Source of the DNA: Pseudomonadota bacterium
GTDB lineage: Bacteria > Pseudomonadota > Gammaproteobacteria > Competibacterales > Competibacteraceae
Direction: 5' to 3'
Length of the DNA stretch: 64,000 nucleotides
Assembly: GCA_022709365.1 (NCBI GenBank)
Contig: JAKLIY010000007.1
Location: forward strand, 61,074 to 125,073
Under the pieces are notes generated by a model. It was given only the letters and a program-made list of their open reading frames with translations, was not told where the DNA came from and did no database searches. The stretch's first letter is position 1. Every line of letters starts with the position of its first letter. The translations under genes and the position numbers were made by a program. Of this stretch, positions 33,730-42,781 are shown piece after piece.

Positions 33730-36700
33730 TCAAGGAGCGACTGACTCCCCAGCCGGTTTCATCGCCTCCGCCACTTGCCGTTCCGCCAGTTCCGCCGCTT
33801 CCTCGGCGCTGTGGTGAATTTCGCGGGCCAGCAGCGTGTACGCCACCGGCACTACCGACAGGGTCAACGCGGTGCCCAGCAGCAAACCGCCGACGATCAC
33901 CCAGCCGATTTGCTGCCGACTTTCCGCCCCCGCGCCAACCGCTAACGCCAAGGGGATGGCGCCAAGAATGGTCGCCAGCGTGGTCATCAGAATGGGCCGC
34001 AAGCGTAAGGTCGCTGCCTCCAGCACCGCCTCGCGCCGATCCAGTCCGGTCAGCCGCAGTTGGTTGGCGAATTCGACGATCAAAATGCCGTTCTTGGTGA
34101 TCAGCCCGACCAGCATCACCAGCCCGATCTGGCTGTAGACGTTCAGCGTTCCCCCGGTCAGCCACAGCGCCAGCAACGCCCCGGTCACCGCCAGTGGCAC
34201 GGTCAGCATGATCACGAACGGCGACACGAAGCTCTCGAACTGCGCCGCCAGCACCAGATAGATGAACGCCAGGGCTAGCACGAAGGTGACATACAGGGTT
34301 GCGCCGGACTCACGGAATTCCCGCGACTGTCCGTCCAGCGCGGTTTGCGCATCCTCGCCCAGCACTTCAACGACGGTTTGATCCATGAAGGCCAGCGCGT
34401 CACCCAAGGCGTAACCGGGCGCGACATTGGCGGAAATCACCGCCGCCCGCTGCCGGTTGAAATGGTTCAGTTCCTTGGGCGCCACGGCTTCCCGCACCTC
34501 AATCAGATTGGACAGTTGCACTAATTGTCCGTCGCGGCCCCGGACAAAGATGGCGGTCAGATCATTCGGCTGTTGCCGGTCCTGACCCTTAAGTTGCACC
34601 ATCACATCATACTGTTGACCCTCCTGCTTGAAGCGGGTCACCTGCCGCCCGCCCAGCAGCGTCTCCAGCGTTCGGCCAATGTCCTGCACGTCGGCCCCGA
34701 CCGCGGCAATCTTGTCCCGCTTGAGGACGACCGACAGTTGCGGCTTGTTCAACCGCAAGTCGGTGTCCACGTTCGCCAAGCCAGGATATTGCCTGGCCTT
34801 GGCCATGACCTGATCGACCATGGTCTGCAATTCCGCATAGCTGTTGCCCTGAATGACGAACTGAACCGCCGGATTGCGGAAACTCTGCCCCAGCGACGGC
34901 GGATTGATCGGGAACGCCAACACGCCGGGCAGCCCGCCGGCCATTTTCGGGGCCAGTTCCCTGGCGATATCCTGCTGTTTACGCTCGCGCTCTTCCCACG
35001 GTTTCAGCCGGACAAACGACAGGGCGCTGTTGACCGGATTGGGCTTTTGCAACCCCGGCGCCACGAACACCAGGTAGGAACTGACTTCAGGAATGGCTTG
35101 GTAAAACTGCTCCAGTTGCCGGGCGTAGCTATCGGTATAGTCTAGCGTCGCCCCTTCCGGCGCAACCACCACGCCGATGATCGTGCCGCGATCCTCCAGC
35201 GGCGACAGTTCCGACTTGAGATGCATGAATAGCCAGACCGCGCCGACCCCGGTTGCGAAAAATACCGCGATAATCAGCCAGCGCCAGTTCAACGCCCAGA
35301 CCAGCGCCTCTCGATAGCCGCGATTCATCCCGGCAAAAAACCGCTCGCTCACATTGAACAGCCAGTTATGTTTCTGCTCGTGATGCAGCAGCTTGGAACA
35401 CATCATCGGCGTCAGGGTCAGCGCGGTGAAGCCGGACACCACCACCGCCGCCGCCACGGTGAAGGCGAATTCGGTGAACAGCCGACCGGTGTTGCCGGAC
35501 ATGAACGCCAGCGGGGTGAACACTGCGGCCAAAGTCACGGTCATCGCCACCACGGCGAAGGCGATTTCCTTCGACCCTTGCAGCGCCGCCCGGAACGGTG
35601 GCAAACCTTCTTCGATGTGCCGGTGAATGTTTTCCAGGACGACGATGGCGTCGTCCACCACCAGACCAATAGCCAATACCAGTCCCAGCAAAGTCAGGGT
35701 GTTGATGGTGAAGCCGAGCGCGTAGAGGAAGATAAAAGCGCCGATCAACGAGACCGGAATGGTCACGAAGGGAATCAGCGTCGCCCGCCAGTTGCGCAGG
35801 AACAGGAAAATCACTGCCACCACCAGCACCAGCGCCTCGATCATGGTTCGATAGACGGCTTCGATGGATTTTTCGATGAAGATCGAGCCGTCGTAAGCAA
35901 CGGTGATCTTCATGCCTTCCGGCAGGCTGGCGGTCAGGCTCGGCAACAGCGCCCGCACTGACTGGGCGACGCTCAAGGTGTTGGCGGTGGACTGTTTGAC
36001 GACGCCCAGCCCGACCGAGGGATTGCCGTTCACCCGCATCACATTGCGCTCATTGACCGCGCCAATTTCCGCATAGCCGATGTCGCGCAGTCGAATAGGA
36101 TAGCCCTTGGTTTCCTTGAGAATCAGATCGTTGAATTGCTCCGGGGTGCGCAAATCGGATTCGGTCAGCACGGTGAATTCCCGCTGGCGCGATTCGATCC
36201 GCCCGGAAGGGAGTTCGATATTCTGGGTTTTCAGTGCGTTTTCCACATCCTGCGGAGTCAAACCATACGCGGCCATCCGGTCGCGATCCAGCCACAGGCG
36301 CATGGCGTAGCGCCGTTCGCCGCCGATGATCGCGCTGGCGACGCCCGGCAGTGTTTGCAGGCGGTCAACAATCACCCGGTCGGCGTAATCGGTAATTTCC
36401 AGGGCGCTGTGCCGGTCGCTGGAGAACGCCAGCCACATGACCGCCTGGGCGTCGGCTTCGATCTTGGCCACGACCGGATCTTCGGTTTCATTAGGCAATT
36501 GACCGCGCACCCGTGATACCCGGTCGCGCACGTCGTTGGCGGCAGAATCGACATCCCGCTCCAACAGGAACTCGACGGTAATCTGGCTGACCTCTTCGCG
36601 GCTGACCGACTTCATGGTGCGGATGCCTTCGATGCCGGCCAGCGAATCCTCCAGCGGTTGCGTGACCTGGCTTTCCATGATCTCAGCGCTGGCCCCAGGG

Positions 36701-36852
36701 TAGACGGTGCGCACCGACACGATGGGCGCGTCGATGTTGGGATATTCGCGCACCGGCAGGCGCAGGAAGGTGATGACGCCAATCAGAATAATGGCGAGGC
36801 TCATGACCGTCGCCAGCACCGGGCGCTTGATGCACAGTTCGGGGAGGAACAT
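33730..36852 (-). CDS. RND multidrug-type efflux transporter (HAE1), pump subunit
   Basis: Inner-membrane proton-driven pump of 1040 residues, 12 helices with two large periplasmic loops. N-terminus MFLPELCIKRPVLATVMSLAIILIG; the proton-relay Asp pair is in AIGLVVDDAIVVLENIHRH near 400. ERDVDSAANDVRDRVSR and GLITKNGILIVEFAN are further family signatures. Its adaptor partner is the gene at 38770-39819 on the same strand, but a restriction-modification pair now lies between them. Drug range cannot be inferred. Confidence 0.94.
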   Translation of the reverse strand: MFLPELCIKRPVLATVMSLAIILIGVITFLRLPVREYPNIDAPIVSVRTVYPGASAEIMESQVTQPLEDSLAGIEGIRTMKSVSREEVSQITVEFLLERDVDSAANDVRDRVSRVRGQLPNETEDPVVAKIEADAQAVMWLAFSSDRHSALEITDYADRVIVDRLQTLPGVASAIIGGERRYAMRLWLDRDRMAAYGLTPQDVENALKTQNIELPSGRIESRQREFTVLTESDLRTPEQFNDLILKETKGYPIRLRDIGYAEIGAVNERNVMRVNGNPSVGLGVVKQSTANTLSVAQSVRALLPSLTASLPEGMKITVAYDGSIFIEKSIEAVYRTMIEALVLVVAVIFLFLRNWRATLIPFVTIPVSLIGAFIFLYALGFTINTLTLLGLVLAIGLVVDDAIVVLENIHRHIEEGLPPFRAALQGSKEIAFAVVAMTVTLAAVFTPLAFMSGNTGRLFTEFAFTVAAAVVVSGFTALTLTPMMCSKLLHHEQKHNWLFNVSERFFAGMNRGYREALVWALNWRWLIIAVFFATGVGAVWLFMHLKSELSPLEDRGTIIGVVVAPEGATLDYTDSYARQLEQFYQAIPEVSSYLVFVAPGLQKPNPVNSALSFVRLKPWEERERKQQDIARELAPKMAGGLPGVLAFPINPPSLGQSFRNPAVQFVIQGNSYAELQTMVDQVMAKARQYPGLANVDTDLRLNKPQLSVVLKRDKIAAVGADVQDIGRTLETLLGGRQVTRFKQEGQQYDVMVQLKGQDRQQPNDLTAIFVRGRDGQLVQLSNLIEVREAVAPKELNHFNRQRAAVISANVAPGYALGDALAFMDQTVVEVLGEDAQTALDGQSREFRESGATLYVTFVLALAFIYLVLAAQFESFVSPFVIMLTVPLAVTGALLALWLTGGTLNVYSQIGLVMLVGLITKNGILIVEFANQLRLTGLDRREAVLEAATLRLRPILMTTLATILGAIPLALAVGAGAESRQQIGWVIVGGLLLGTALTLSVVPVAYTLLAREIHHSAEEAAELAERQVAEAMKPAGESVAP

Positions 36853-36877
36853 GGGGATTTATTAGGAAATCAGGTTG

Positions 36878-37780
36878 TTAAGCAGAATGGCCAGCAAAAA
36901 TGGACCATGGTGGAACCGCCCCATAACGTTCTTGCCGCCATCGCTTGAAATTCACCTTGGCAGGATCAAGGAAAACAGTCCCATCACGCAGTTTCGTAGT
37001 TCCCTTCAAAACCGTTGTGTAAGTTTCCGTGCGACGCGACCCGGTTTCTGAATTTTCACGGCTGCCAAGATATTGCCAATCGGGGTCTATATCTTTATGA
37101 CCGTTCAGAACCGCAAACATGACATGGATAAATTGTATGCCCGCATCGGTGATTTCATAACAGACCACCGTATGCCAGCCGCTATGGCCATTGTGGCTTT
37201 CACCCCCTTTGCCCACGCTGATCGTTGCCTTGACTTCAAGCCCCATGCCATTGCTGTTATCAGCCATCTTATTGATGAGGTCAGGGTAGCGTTGATCGTG
37301 GTTATGCTTGTAGGAGCTGTTGGCATCCATGGCGTCCGAAAAAATATTGGATACCAGCCCACTAAAATTGTTGCCTTGGATGAAGTCTCGAAGCGGGCGC
37401 TTTACTTCAAGCAACATATTTCGGTTGATCAGGTTGAAAATGGATTGGGTCTGATTCATCGCCGCCTCAAGTTGCGCTAGCGTCAAACCTTCCGGCAGCG
37501 GCACATCCGGGCAAAAATAAGCGGGGTTTACTTTAGGCGCTTCAAAGCGTTCCACATCTTCAAAGGCCCGAATAACAATACTTTTAAGAGAAGACTGGAG
37601 TGCTACGGCTAACCGCTCCAACACTTGAATGCTGAAATTTTCCTGACCTCGCTCTAGTGAGGACAGGTATTGATAGGTAACGCTGGCTTGGGCGGCCAGA
37701 GATTCCAGCGTCAAACCCTGTCGCTCCCGGATGGAGCGCAGGCAAGCGCCGATGACTTCTTGAGCTTTTTTCATCGGCAA
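36878..37780 (-). CDS. HTH-fused type II restriction endonuclease
   Basis: A 300-residue protein: an XRE-type helix-turn-helix at about 10-62 (IRERQGLTLESLAAQASVTYQYLSSLERGQENFS) joined to a domain containing a PD-(D/E)xK-like core, best seen as DLINKMADNSNGMGLEVKATISVGKG (Asp...Glu-x-Lys, about 190-205). Divergent from a DNA methyltransferase, with 51 bp between starts. So the controller and nuclease functions of an R-M system seem fused in one chain. The gene is clearly more AT-rich than its neighbours, consistent with transfer. Nuclease identity is inference from motif and context; the specificity is unknown. Confidence 0.75.
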   Translation of the reverse strand: MPMKKAQEVIGACLRSIRERQGLTLESLAAQASVTYQYLSSLERGQENFSIQVLERLAVALQSSLKSIVIRAFEDVERFEAPKVNPAYFCPDVPLPEGLTLAQLEAAMNQTQSIFNLINRNMLLEVKRPLRDFIQGNNFSGLVSNIFSDAMDANSSYKHNHDQRYPDLINKMADNSNGMGLEVKATISVGKGGESHNGHSGWHTVVCYEITDAGIQFIHVMFAVLNGHKDIDPDWQYLGSRENSETGSRRTETYTTVLKGTTKLRDGTVFLDPAKVNFKRWRQERYGAVPPWSIFAGHSA

Positions 37781-37809
37781 AGAGTGTATACAATGACCAA
37801 CAGACCGTC

Positions 37810-37827
37810 TTTCAACTATAGTTGAAA
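37810..37827. promoter_or_regulatory. Perfect 18-bp palindrome, likely operator of the R-M system
   Basis: TTTCAACTATAGTTGAAA is exactly self-complementary and ends 4 bp before the methyltransferase ATG. It includes TATAGT, a plausible -10 element; if used, transcription would begin at or near the ATG, giving a leaderless mRNA. The natural binder is the HTH domain of the divergent gene. No ribosome site is visible for the methyltransferase, which agrees with a leaderless start. Confidence 0.75.
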
Positions 37828-37831
37828 TTTC

Positions 37832-38791
37832 ATGAGCTACGAAATTTTCCAGGCAGACTGTTTCGATTGGTTAAGTGACCAACCGAAAAACTCCATTCAC
37901 GGCGTCCTCACCGACCCACCCTATGGCCTGATTGAGTTTTCGCGGAAAGAGCTGGACAAGCTGAGGAACGGGCGCGGGGGCGGCGTCTGGCGCATTCCAC
38001 CCACCATCGGCGGCTGCCGGCGCGATCCTCTGCCCCGGTTTACCGTGCTGTCCGAGCGAGAAAAATCCAACTTGCGCGAGTACCTGCGTGACTGGGGTCA
38101 GGCGCTCATGCCCGTCCTCGTTCCGGGCGCGCATGTCTTCATTGCTGGCCATCCCATGCTGCAATACCTGGTGCAAACCGGCATGGCCGAGGCAGGTTTT
38201 GAAGTACGCGGCGCGATCATGCGACTCTATACCAGCTTTCGTGGCGGGGATCGTCCCAAAGGCGCGGAGCAGGAATTTGCCGAGGTTTCCGTGACGCCGC
38301 GCAGCGCCTGCGAACCCTGGATGCTGTTTCGCAAGCCACTGAGCGAACGAACGGTCGCGGAGAATCTGCGGCGCTGGGGAACGGGGGGCCTGCGACGACT
38401 GGCTGTCGATAAACCTCTGCCGGAAGCCATTGCCAGCGGACGCACTCCAGAGAATGAAGCCGCCATCAGTGACCACCCCTGCCTCAAACCGCAGCATCTT
38501 TTGCGGATACTGGCGCGAGCGCTCTTGCCGCTCGGATGCGGCGTTATCCTTGATCCCTTCCTCGGCTCGGGTTCGACCGTAGCCGCAGCTCAGGCGGTGG
38601 GTTATGACGCGATGGGCGTGGAAATCGACGAGACTTACTTTATCCAGGCCAAAGAACACCACATACCGTGCTTGGCGGCGCTTTATCCGGATTTCACCGG
38701 CGACCGCCTGGACTGGAAGCCATCAACCCCGATCACTTTGCCCAACATGGCCTGCGCCTTATCGCTAACCTACCCCTTGTTCGCGGGCTGA
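37832..38791 (+). CDS. DNA methyltransferase (N4-cytosine/N6-adenine, beta-type order)
   Basis: A 319-residue site-specific DNA methyltransferase. Catalytic motif IV TDPPYG lies near residue 30, and the SAM motif I region DPFLGSGSTVAAA near 250, so the order catalytic-then-SAM is beta-class. VRGAIMRLYTSFRGGDRPKGAEQEF is the likely target-recognition part. It is divergent from the HTH-nuclease gene and protects host DNA. The last 7-8 codons overlap the converging adaptor gene by 22 bp. Whether it makes m4C or m6A is uncertain. Confidence 0.9.
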   Translation: MSYEIFQADCFDWLSDQPKNSIHGVLTDPPYGLIEFSRKELDKLRNGRGGGVWRIPPTIGGCRRDPLPRFTVLSEREKSNLREYLRDWGQALMPVLVPGAHVFIAGHPMLQYLVQTGMAEAGFEVRGAIMRLYTSFRGGDRPKGAEQEFAEVSVTPRSACEPWMLFRKPLSERTVAENLRRWGTGGLRRLAVDKPLPEAIASGRTPENEAAISDHPCLKPQHLLRILARALLPLGCGVILDPFLGSGSTVAAAQAVGYDAMGVEIDETYFIQAKEHHIPCLAALYPDFTGDRLDWKPSTPITLPNMACALSLTYPLFAG

Positions 38792-39819
38792 CCCTCCGGC
38801 GGCAACACCGTCACTGGCGCGCCATCGCGGATTTTCAACTGTCCATCCGTCACGACCACATCGCCGGCGTTCACCCCTTCCACAATCTCCACCTGGCCGG
38901 GCCGACGCAGTCCCAGTTTGACCGGGGTCATGGCCGCCTTGCCGTCCACTACCCGGTAAACAAAGGTCTTCTGCCCGACCGGCACGATGGCCTGCTCCGG
39001 GGCCACCAGGGCATTTTCCCGCCGCTCCAGCACCAGATTAATCCGCGCAAACAGGCCTGGACGCAGCTTGTTGCCCTTGTTTGGCAGCCGCGCCCGCAGC
39101 AACACGGTGCGGGTTTCCTCGTCCACGCCCGGTTCAATGGCATAGATCGCGCCCTCAAACGGCTGGTCAGGCCAAGCGTCGACCCGTACCGCCAGCGTCT
39201 GGCCGGACGCCAACCGCGCCAAATAGGTCTCCGGCACCCGAAAATCCAGCTTCATCGACCCCAAGCTTTCCAGATTGGCGATATCGTCGCCCGGCTTGAC
39301 GTAAGCGCCGGGACTGACCTGACGCAATCCCACCGTCCCATCAAAGGCCGCCCGGATCACCGTCTTGTCCAGCCGCACCCGGTTGAGTTCGTGTTGCGCG
39401 CGGGCGGCGTCCAGCTTGGCTCGGGCCTCGTCGAGATTTTGCTGGCTGGTGAGATTCTTGCGATCCAGATCCTGCAAGCGGCGGAAACTGCTTTCTTCCA
39501 GCGCGAGTTGAGCGGCGCTGCTGGCCAGTTGCGCCTGATACTCGGCCTGATCCAGGGTCGCCAGCGGCTCGCCCTGGCGCACCGCCTGGCCTTCTTTAAA
39601 ATGGATAGTTGCCACCCGCCCGGCGATTTCGGGACGAATCACGACTGTTTCGTCGGCCCGTAGCGTACCCACTGCCGTTACTTCCACATTCAGCGTTTCG
39701 CGGGTCACCGTGGCGGTTTTGACCGGCGTCGGCTCCGCGGACTTTGGCTGGCCTAAAACCGAGGGGATGAAAATAATCAATACAGCGCTCAACGCTGCCT
39801 GTTTCAGCCAGTGGTGCAT
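38770..39819 (-). CDS. RND efflux periplasmic adaptor (membrane fusion protein)
   Basis: A 349-residue HlyD/AcrA-type adaptor with signal sequence LKQAALSAVLIIFIPSVLG. Lipoyl/barrel-sandwich halves (GRVATIHFKEGQAVRQGEPLATLDQ and IRAAFDGTVGLRQVSPGAYVKPGD) flank a helical hairpin (about 95-160); then beta-barrel and membrane-proximal domains. It should bridge the pump at 33730-36852 to an outer-membrane channel. No TolC-like gene is in the window. The R-M insertion separates it from the pump by 1.9 kb. Confidence 0.92.
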   Translation of the reverse strand: MHHWLKQAALSAVLIIFIPSVLGQPKSAEPTPVKTATVTRETLNVEVTAVGTLRADETVVIRPEIAGRVATIHFKEGQAVRQGEPLATLDQAEYQAQLASSAAQLALEESSFRRLQDLDRKNLTSQQNLDEARAKLDAARAQHELNRVRLDKTVIRAAFDGTVGLRQVSPGAYVKPGDDIANLESLGSMKLDFRVPETYLARLASGQTLAVRVDAWPDQPFEGAIYAIEPGVDEETRTVLLRARLPNKGNKLRPGLFARINLVLERRENALVAPEQAIVPVGQKTFVYRVVDGKAAMTPVKLGLRRPGQVEIVEGVNAGDVVVTDGQLKIRDGAPVTVLPPEGQPANKG

Positions 39820-39833
39820 GGAAATTCCCAGGG

Positions 39834-40511
39834 TTAAGGGAACAGCAGCGCGCCGACAATGGCGTACAGCAGCGCTGGCAGCAGGTTGCCGATATGAATC
39901 CGACCGAGGTCCAGCAAATTGATGCCGATGCCCAGAATCAACAGCCCGCCTGTAGCATTGATAGCGTCCAGCACTGCCGGTTCCGACAGAAAGGCCAGTT
40001 GCCCCGCCAGCAGGGTGATGCCGCCCTGCACCAGCAAGATCGGCAGCGCCGAAAACATCACGCCAATGCCCAGCGACGACGCCAGCGCGACCGAGGCCAC
40101 ACCATCGAGCAGCGATTTGATTAACAAGACACTGGGATCGCCGACCGTGCCATCCTGGATGGAACCCACGATGGTCATCGCCCCCGTCAGGTAGAGCAGG
40201 GTCGCGGTGACGAAGCCCTCCACGAAGCGGCTGGAATCGGAGCGCAGTAACTGGCGCAGCGTTTCAGCCAGATTTTCCAGCCGCCGTTCGATGTGCAGCA
40301 ACTCGCCAGTCAAGCCGCCCAGCAGCAGACAGGCAATGGCCAGTAAGGCATGTTGCGCCTCCAGCGCCATGCGCAGGCCGATGACTACGACGGACAGCCC
40401 CAGCGCCTGCATCAGAATGAGTTTAATCCGTTCCGGCAGGCGCGGTCCCACACCCAAGCCAATGGCGCTGCCTGCTACGACCGCTCCGGCATTGACCAGG
40501 GTGCCAATCAT
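39834..40511 (-). CDS. DUF554 family membrane protein
   Basis: A 225-residue inner-membrane protein with about six or seven helices (MIGTLVNAGAVVAGSAIGLGVG, ALGLSVVVIGLRMALEA, TATLLYLTGAMTIVGSIQDG, LASSLGIGVMFSALPILLVQGGITLLAG, LLILGIGINLLDLG, LLPALLYAIVGALL). The MTIVGSIQDG and GINLLDLGRIHIGNLLPA stretches are diagnostic of DUF554 (YdfK/YqgA). No function is established. It lies 14 bp upstream of the adaptor gene, so it may share its mRNA. Confidence 0.9.
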   Translation of the reverse strand: MIGTLVNAGAVVAGSAIGLGVGPRLPERIKLILMQALGLSVVVIGLRMALEAQHALLAIACLLLGGLTGELLHIERRLENLAETLRQLLRSDSSRFVEGFVTATLLYLTGAMTIVGSIQDGTVGDPSVLLIKSLLDGVASVALASSLGIGVMFSALPILLVQGGITLLAGQLAFLSEPAVLDAINATGGLLILGIGINLLDLGRIHIGNLLPALLYAIVGALLFP

Positions 40512-40556
40512 CGAGCACGCCTTGTCTTTTTCCGCTGATCGCGCTTGAGAAAGGGA

Positions 40557-41462
40557 TTAACCCACCGACGCGCCACGCCAGACACCGGGACCGGGCTTGG
40601 AGTATTCCGCTTCGATGCGCCAGACGCCGGGGCCGGGTTTGGGATGTTCCGTTTCGATGCGCCAAGCGCCAGGGCCAAGCCGGGAACGCTCGACTTCCAT
40701 ACGCCAGGCAGTTCCGGCGGCGGGCTGCGGGAAAAGGTGGTGCGGCATCAGTGCAACCCTCTCCTCCCTGGCGTCGTCCAGCGCCGAGAAGGGCTGGTAG
40801 GCCAGCGCCTTGCGAGCGAACAAGTGGCGAATCACCTCTGATTTGGCGCTTATTGATGCCACGCTTTCCCGCAGATCCATCAGATATGGAGTGCGCCAGC
40901 CTCGATGTTCGATGGCGACGCCGGTCTGATGCATCACCAGGCCCAGCCGTCTCAACAACCGGGCGAACGCGCCGGTGACCAATAGATAGTAGTGCTTGAT
41001 GCCCTGTGCAAGGCCATAGAGGATCCCCGCTCGGATGAGACCGAGTAGAACTTCAGGCTCCCCATTCTTGCCCACATGTCCGAAGCTCCAATCCAGGTGT
41101 TGATTGATCTCGTTAGGGTTTGGTGAGTGGATGATGCAGATGCGGGAGACTTCACCGAATTCACGGCGATGCAGGTGATTGGAGTGGTTCGGCTCCATGA
41201 GGCATTGCATCGTCTCCAGCGGAAAACTTGCTGCCTGTGGAAGAACAATTCGCATAGCAGCGACCCATTTTCCTGAAGTTCGCTGCCGGACAATGAACTG
41301 TGCAGCGTGGATGTCCCAAGGGTCATGCTCTTCGCCAAAAGGGAAAGCTTTGGGAGATTCAAACGAGCGCTCCACACAATAAACGTGGTAGCGAACCTTC
41401 CGGTGGGTGGCGCGGGCGGCTTCCGTGTCAGCCAAAATGACTTCGTAGTTGGAATCGAACAT
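40557..41462 (-). CDS. PEP-CTERM/exosortase-system acyltransferase, LuxI/FeeM-like, with C-terminal repeats
   Basis: A 301-residue GNAT-like acyltransferase of the group found with exosortases (TIGR03694-like). Signs are RKVRYHVYCVERSFESP, the EEHDPWDIHAAQFIV core and FGEVSRICIIHSPN. Such enzymes resemble autoinducer and N-acyl amino acid synthases; their product is unknown. The start MFDSNYEV at 41462 is chosen by homology, though no ribosome site is evident. The last 48 residues are three imperfect 14-residue repeats (GPGAWRIETEHPKP type) made by 42-bp DNA repeats. It is divergent from the MaoC-ThiF genes across 160 bp. Confidence 0.85.
   Translation of the reverse strand: MFDSNYEVILADTEAARATHRKVRYHVYCVERSFESPKAFPFGEEHDPWDIHAAQFIVRQRTSGKWVAAMRIVLPQAASFPLETMQCLMEPNHSNHLHRREFGEVSRICIIHSPNPNEINQHLDWSFGHVGKNGEPEVLLGLIRAGILYGLAQGIKHYYLLVTGAFARLLRRLGLVMHQTGVAIEHRGWRTPYLMDLRESVASISAKSEVIRHLFARKALAYQPFSALDDAREERVALMPHHLFPQPAAGTAWRMEVERSRLGPGAWRIETEHPKPGPGVWRIEAEYSKPGPGVWRGASVG
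40576..40717. repeat. Tandem 42-bp repeats at acyltransferase 3' end
   Basis: Three consecutive 42-bp units (40576-40617, 40618-40659, 40660-40701) and a partial fourth. Units 1 and 2 are closely similar, unit 3 more diverged, so the array grew toward the stop codon. It keeps the reading frame (14 codons per unit). Confidence 0.85.
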
Positions 41463-41622
41463 GGAGAGACTCAGTTGGAGGAATAAGGAATATGTTGTCC
41501 CTGATGTAAACCACCCAGACATTTTTTGTTGCTTTTTTGATTTTTTGTGGTTTTCCTGAATTACAATTTGTATCTTCTCATAAAAGATCGGCTACAGCAC
41601 ATATTTTCTTAGGAGAAATGCC

Positions 41623-42630
41623 ATGAGCGTCGGTTGCGAATTACGGGAGCGTGATGCAGGAACCGGGTCCGCTATCGATGCAGAGGACTCTGTGCGGGAA
41701 GGGGATACGGTGGTGTGGCGGGGTTGCTTCGAGCAAATCCATGTCAATGTCGCCCGATTTTCGACGGACGATTTCAATCCGTTCCATGATCCGGGCAAAT
41801 GGCGTCAGATCACGGGTAATCCGTTTGCCGGGCCTTTAGTGCTGGGATTCCAGTGCGAGGCGCTGATCGAGAGTCTGATCGCTCATCTGCCGAACCACCT
41901 GGAGGATGAAGCGTTTGCCACGGAACAAGGACTGGCTTGGACTCATTATGAATTCACCTTTGTCAGTCCGTTGCTACCCGGCGAGCGGTTTGCGGCCAGT
42001 GCGCGGGCTGGCCGGCGCAAGGTAACGCCTGCACCTTCGATGGCGCATCGGATTCTGGTGCGGACAGCAGATCGCCCGGTACTCACCGGCTTCGTGCGGC
42101 GTACCGCCGATCCGCTGAATGCGCTGACGCTGGCGGATACCCCTTTCGCTAGTCCATTGCGTGAGGCGCCGGATCGTTTGAGCCGGAAGGGTTGGTTTCT
42201 AAAGCGCAAATTTGCGAGTACGGGCCATGCCAAGAATTTTTTGGCCAGTGCCCTGGTTAACCCGGTGGACTGGTTTGATGAGTTGGAAGGACGGGTGAAT
42301 TTCCCGGATTTATTTCCCCCGGCGTTGTTGTCCTGTGCATTGCTGGAGCAAGCTCATGCCAGCGGCCATGATTTTTTCAATGCGCCTTTGGTTTATGCGG
42401 CGCATCGAATCAGTGTGCAGGGTTCGGCGGTGCGGGCGCTGCGCAGCAATGAACCGATTCATCTGTTGGTGCGCACACCCGAACCGATCGCCGGTCGGGG
42501 AGGATTGGCCGGGCATGCAGCGCGGCTGAGCAGTTTGGCGCTGGTGTGTGCCGGGCAGGAGGATCGGTTGCTGGCCCAGGCGGAGGTACAACTGGCGCCG
42601 CTGGCGGGTTTACTGGAACCGGGGGATTGA
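41623..42630 (+). CDS. MaoC-like hotdog-fold protein (tentative)
   Basis: A 335-residue protein of uncertain family. The segment VNVARFSTDDFNPFHDPGKW resembles the MaoC hydratase active-site pattern (D-x-N-P-x-H) and is followed by GPLVLGFQCEALI, reminiscent of the hot-dog helix. A second, weaker hotdog may fill the C-terminal half. So a hydratase/dehydratase or acyl-binding role is possible. AGGAG stands 8-9 nt before the ATG. It is the first gene of a run with the ThiF-like gene and divergent from the acyltransferase, suggesting a common acyl-chain pathway (inference). Confidence 0.5.
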   Translation: MSVGCELRERDAGTGSAIDAEDSVREGDTVVWRGCFEQIHVNVARFSTDDFNPFHDPGKWRQITGNPFAGPLVLGFQCEALIESLIAHLPNHLEDEAFATEQGLAWTHYEFTFVSPLLPGERFAASARAGRRKVTPAPSMAHRILVRTADRPVLTGFVRRTADPLNALTLADTPFASPLREAPDRLSRKGWFLKRKFASTGHAKNFLASALVNPVDWFDELEGRVNFPDLFPPALLSCALLEQAHASGHDFFNAPLVYAAHRISVQGSAVRALRSNEPIHLLVRTPEPIAGRGGLAGHAARLSSLALVCAGQEDRLLAQAEVQLAPLAGLLEPGD

Positions 42631-42781
42631 ACCCCTTGAATGCAATGATGCAGGCGGCTTGGTCAAAATCGGGGAATTGAACCATGGTAATCTTGGACCG
42701 GGTTTTTTGTCCCGGAAGCAGACACGGGGACCGATGAGGAATCGGTCGTTGACCACGCCAGATTGGGGGAGCTTGCACAAT

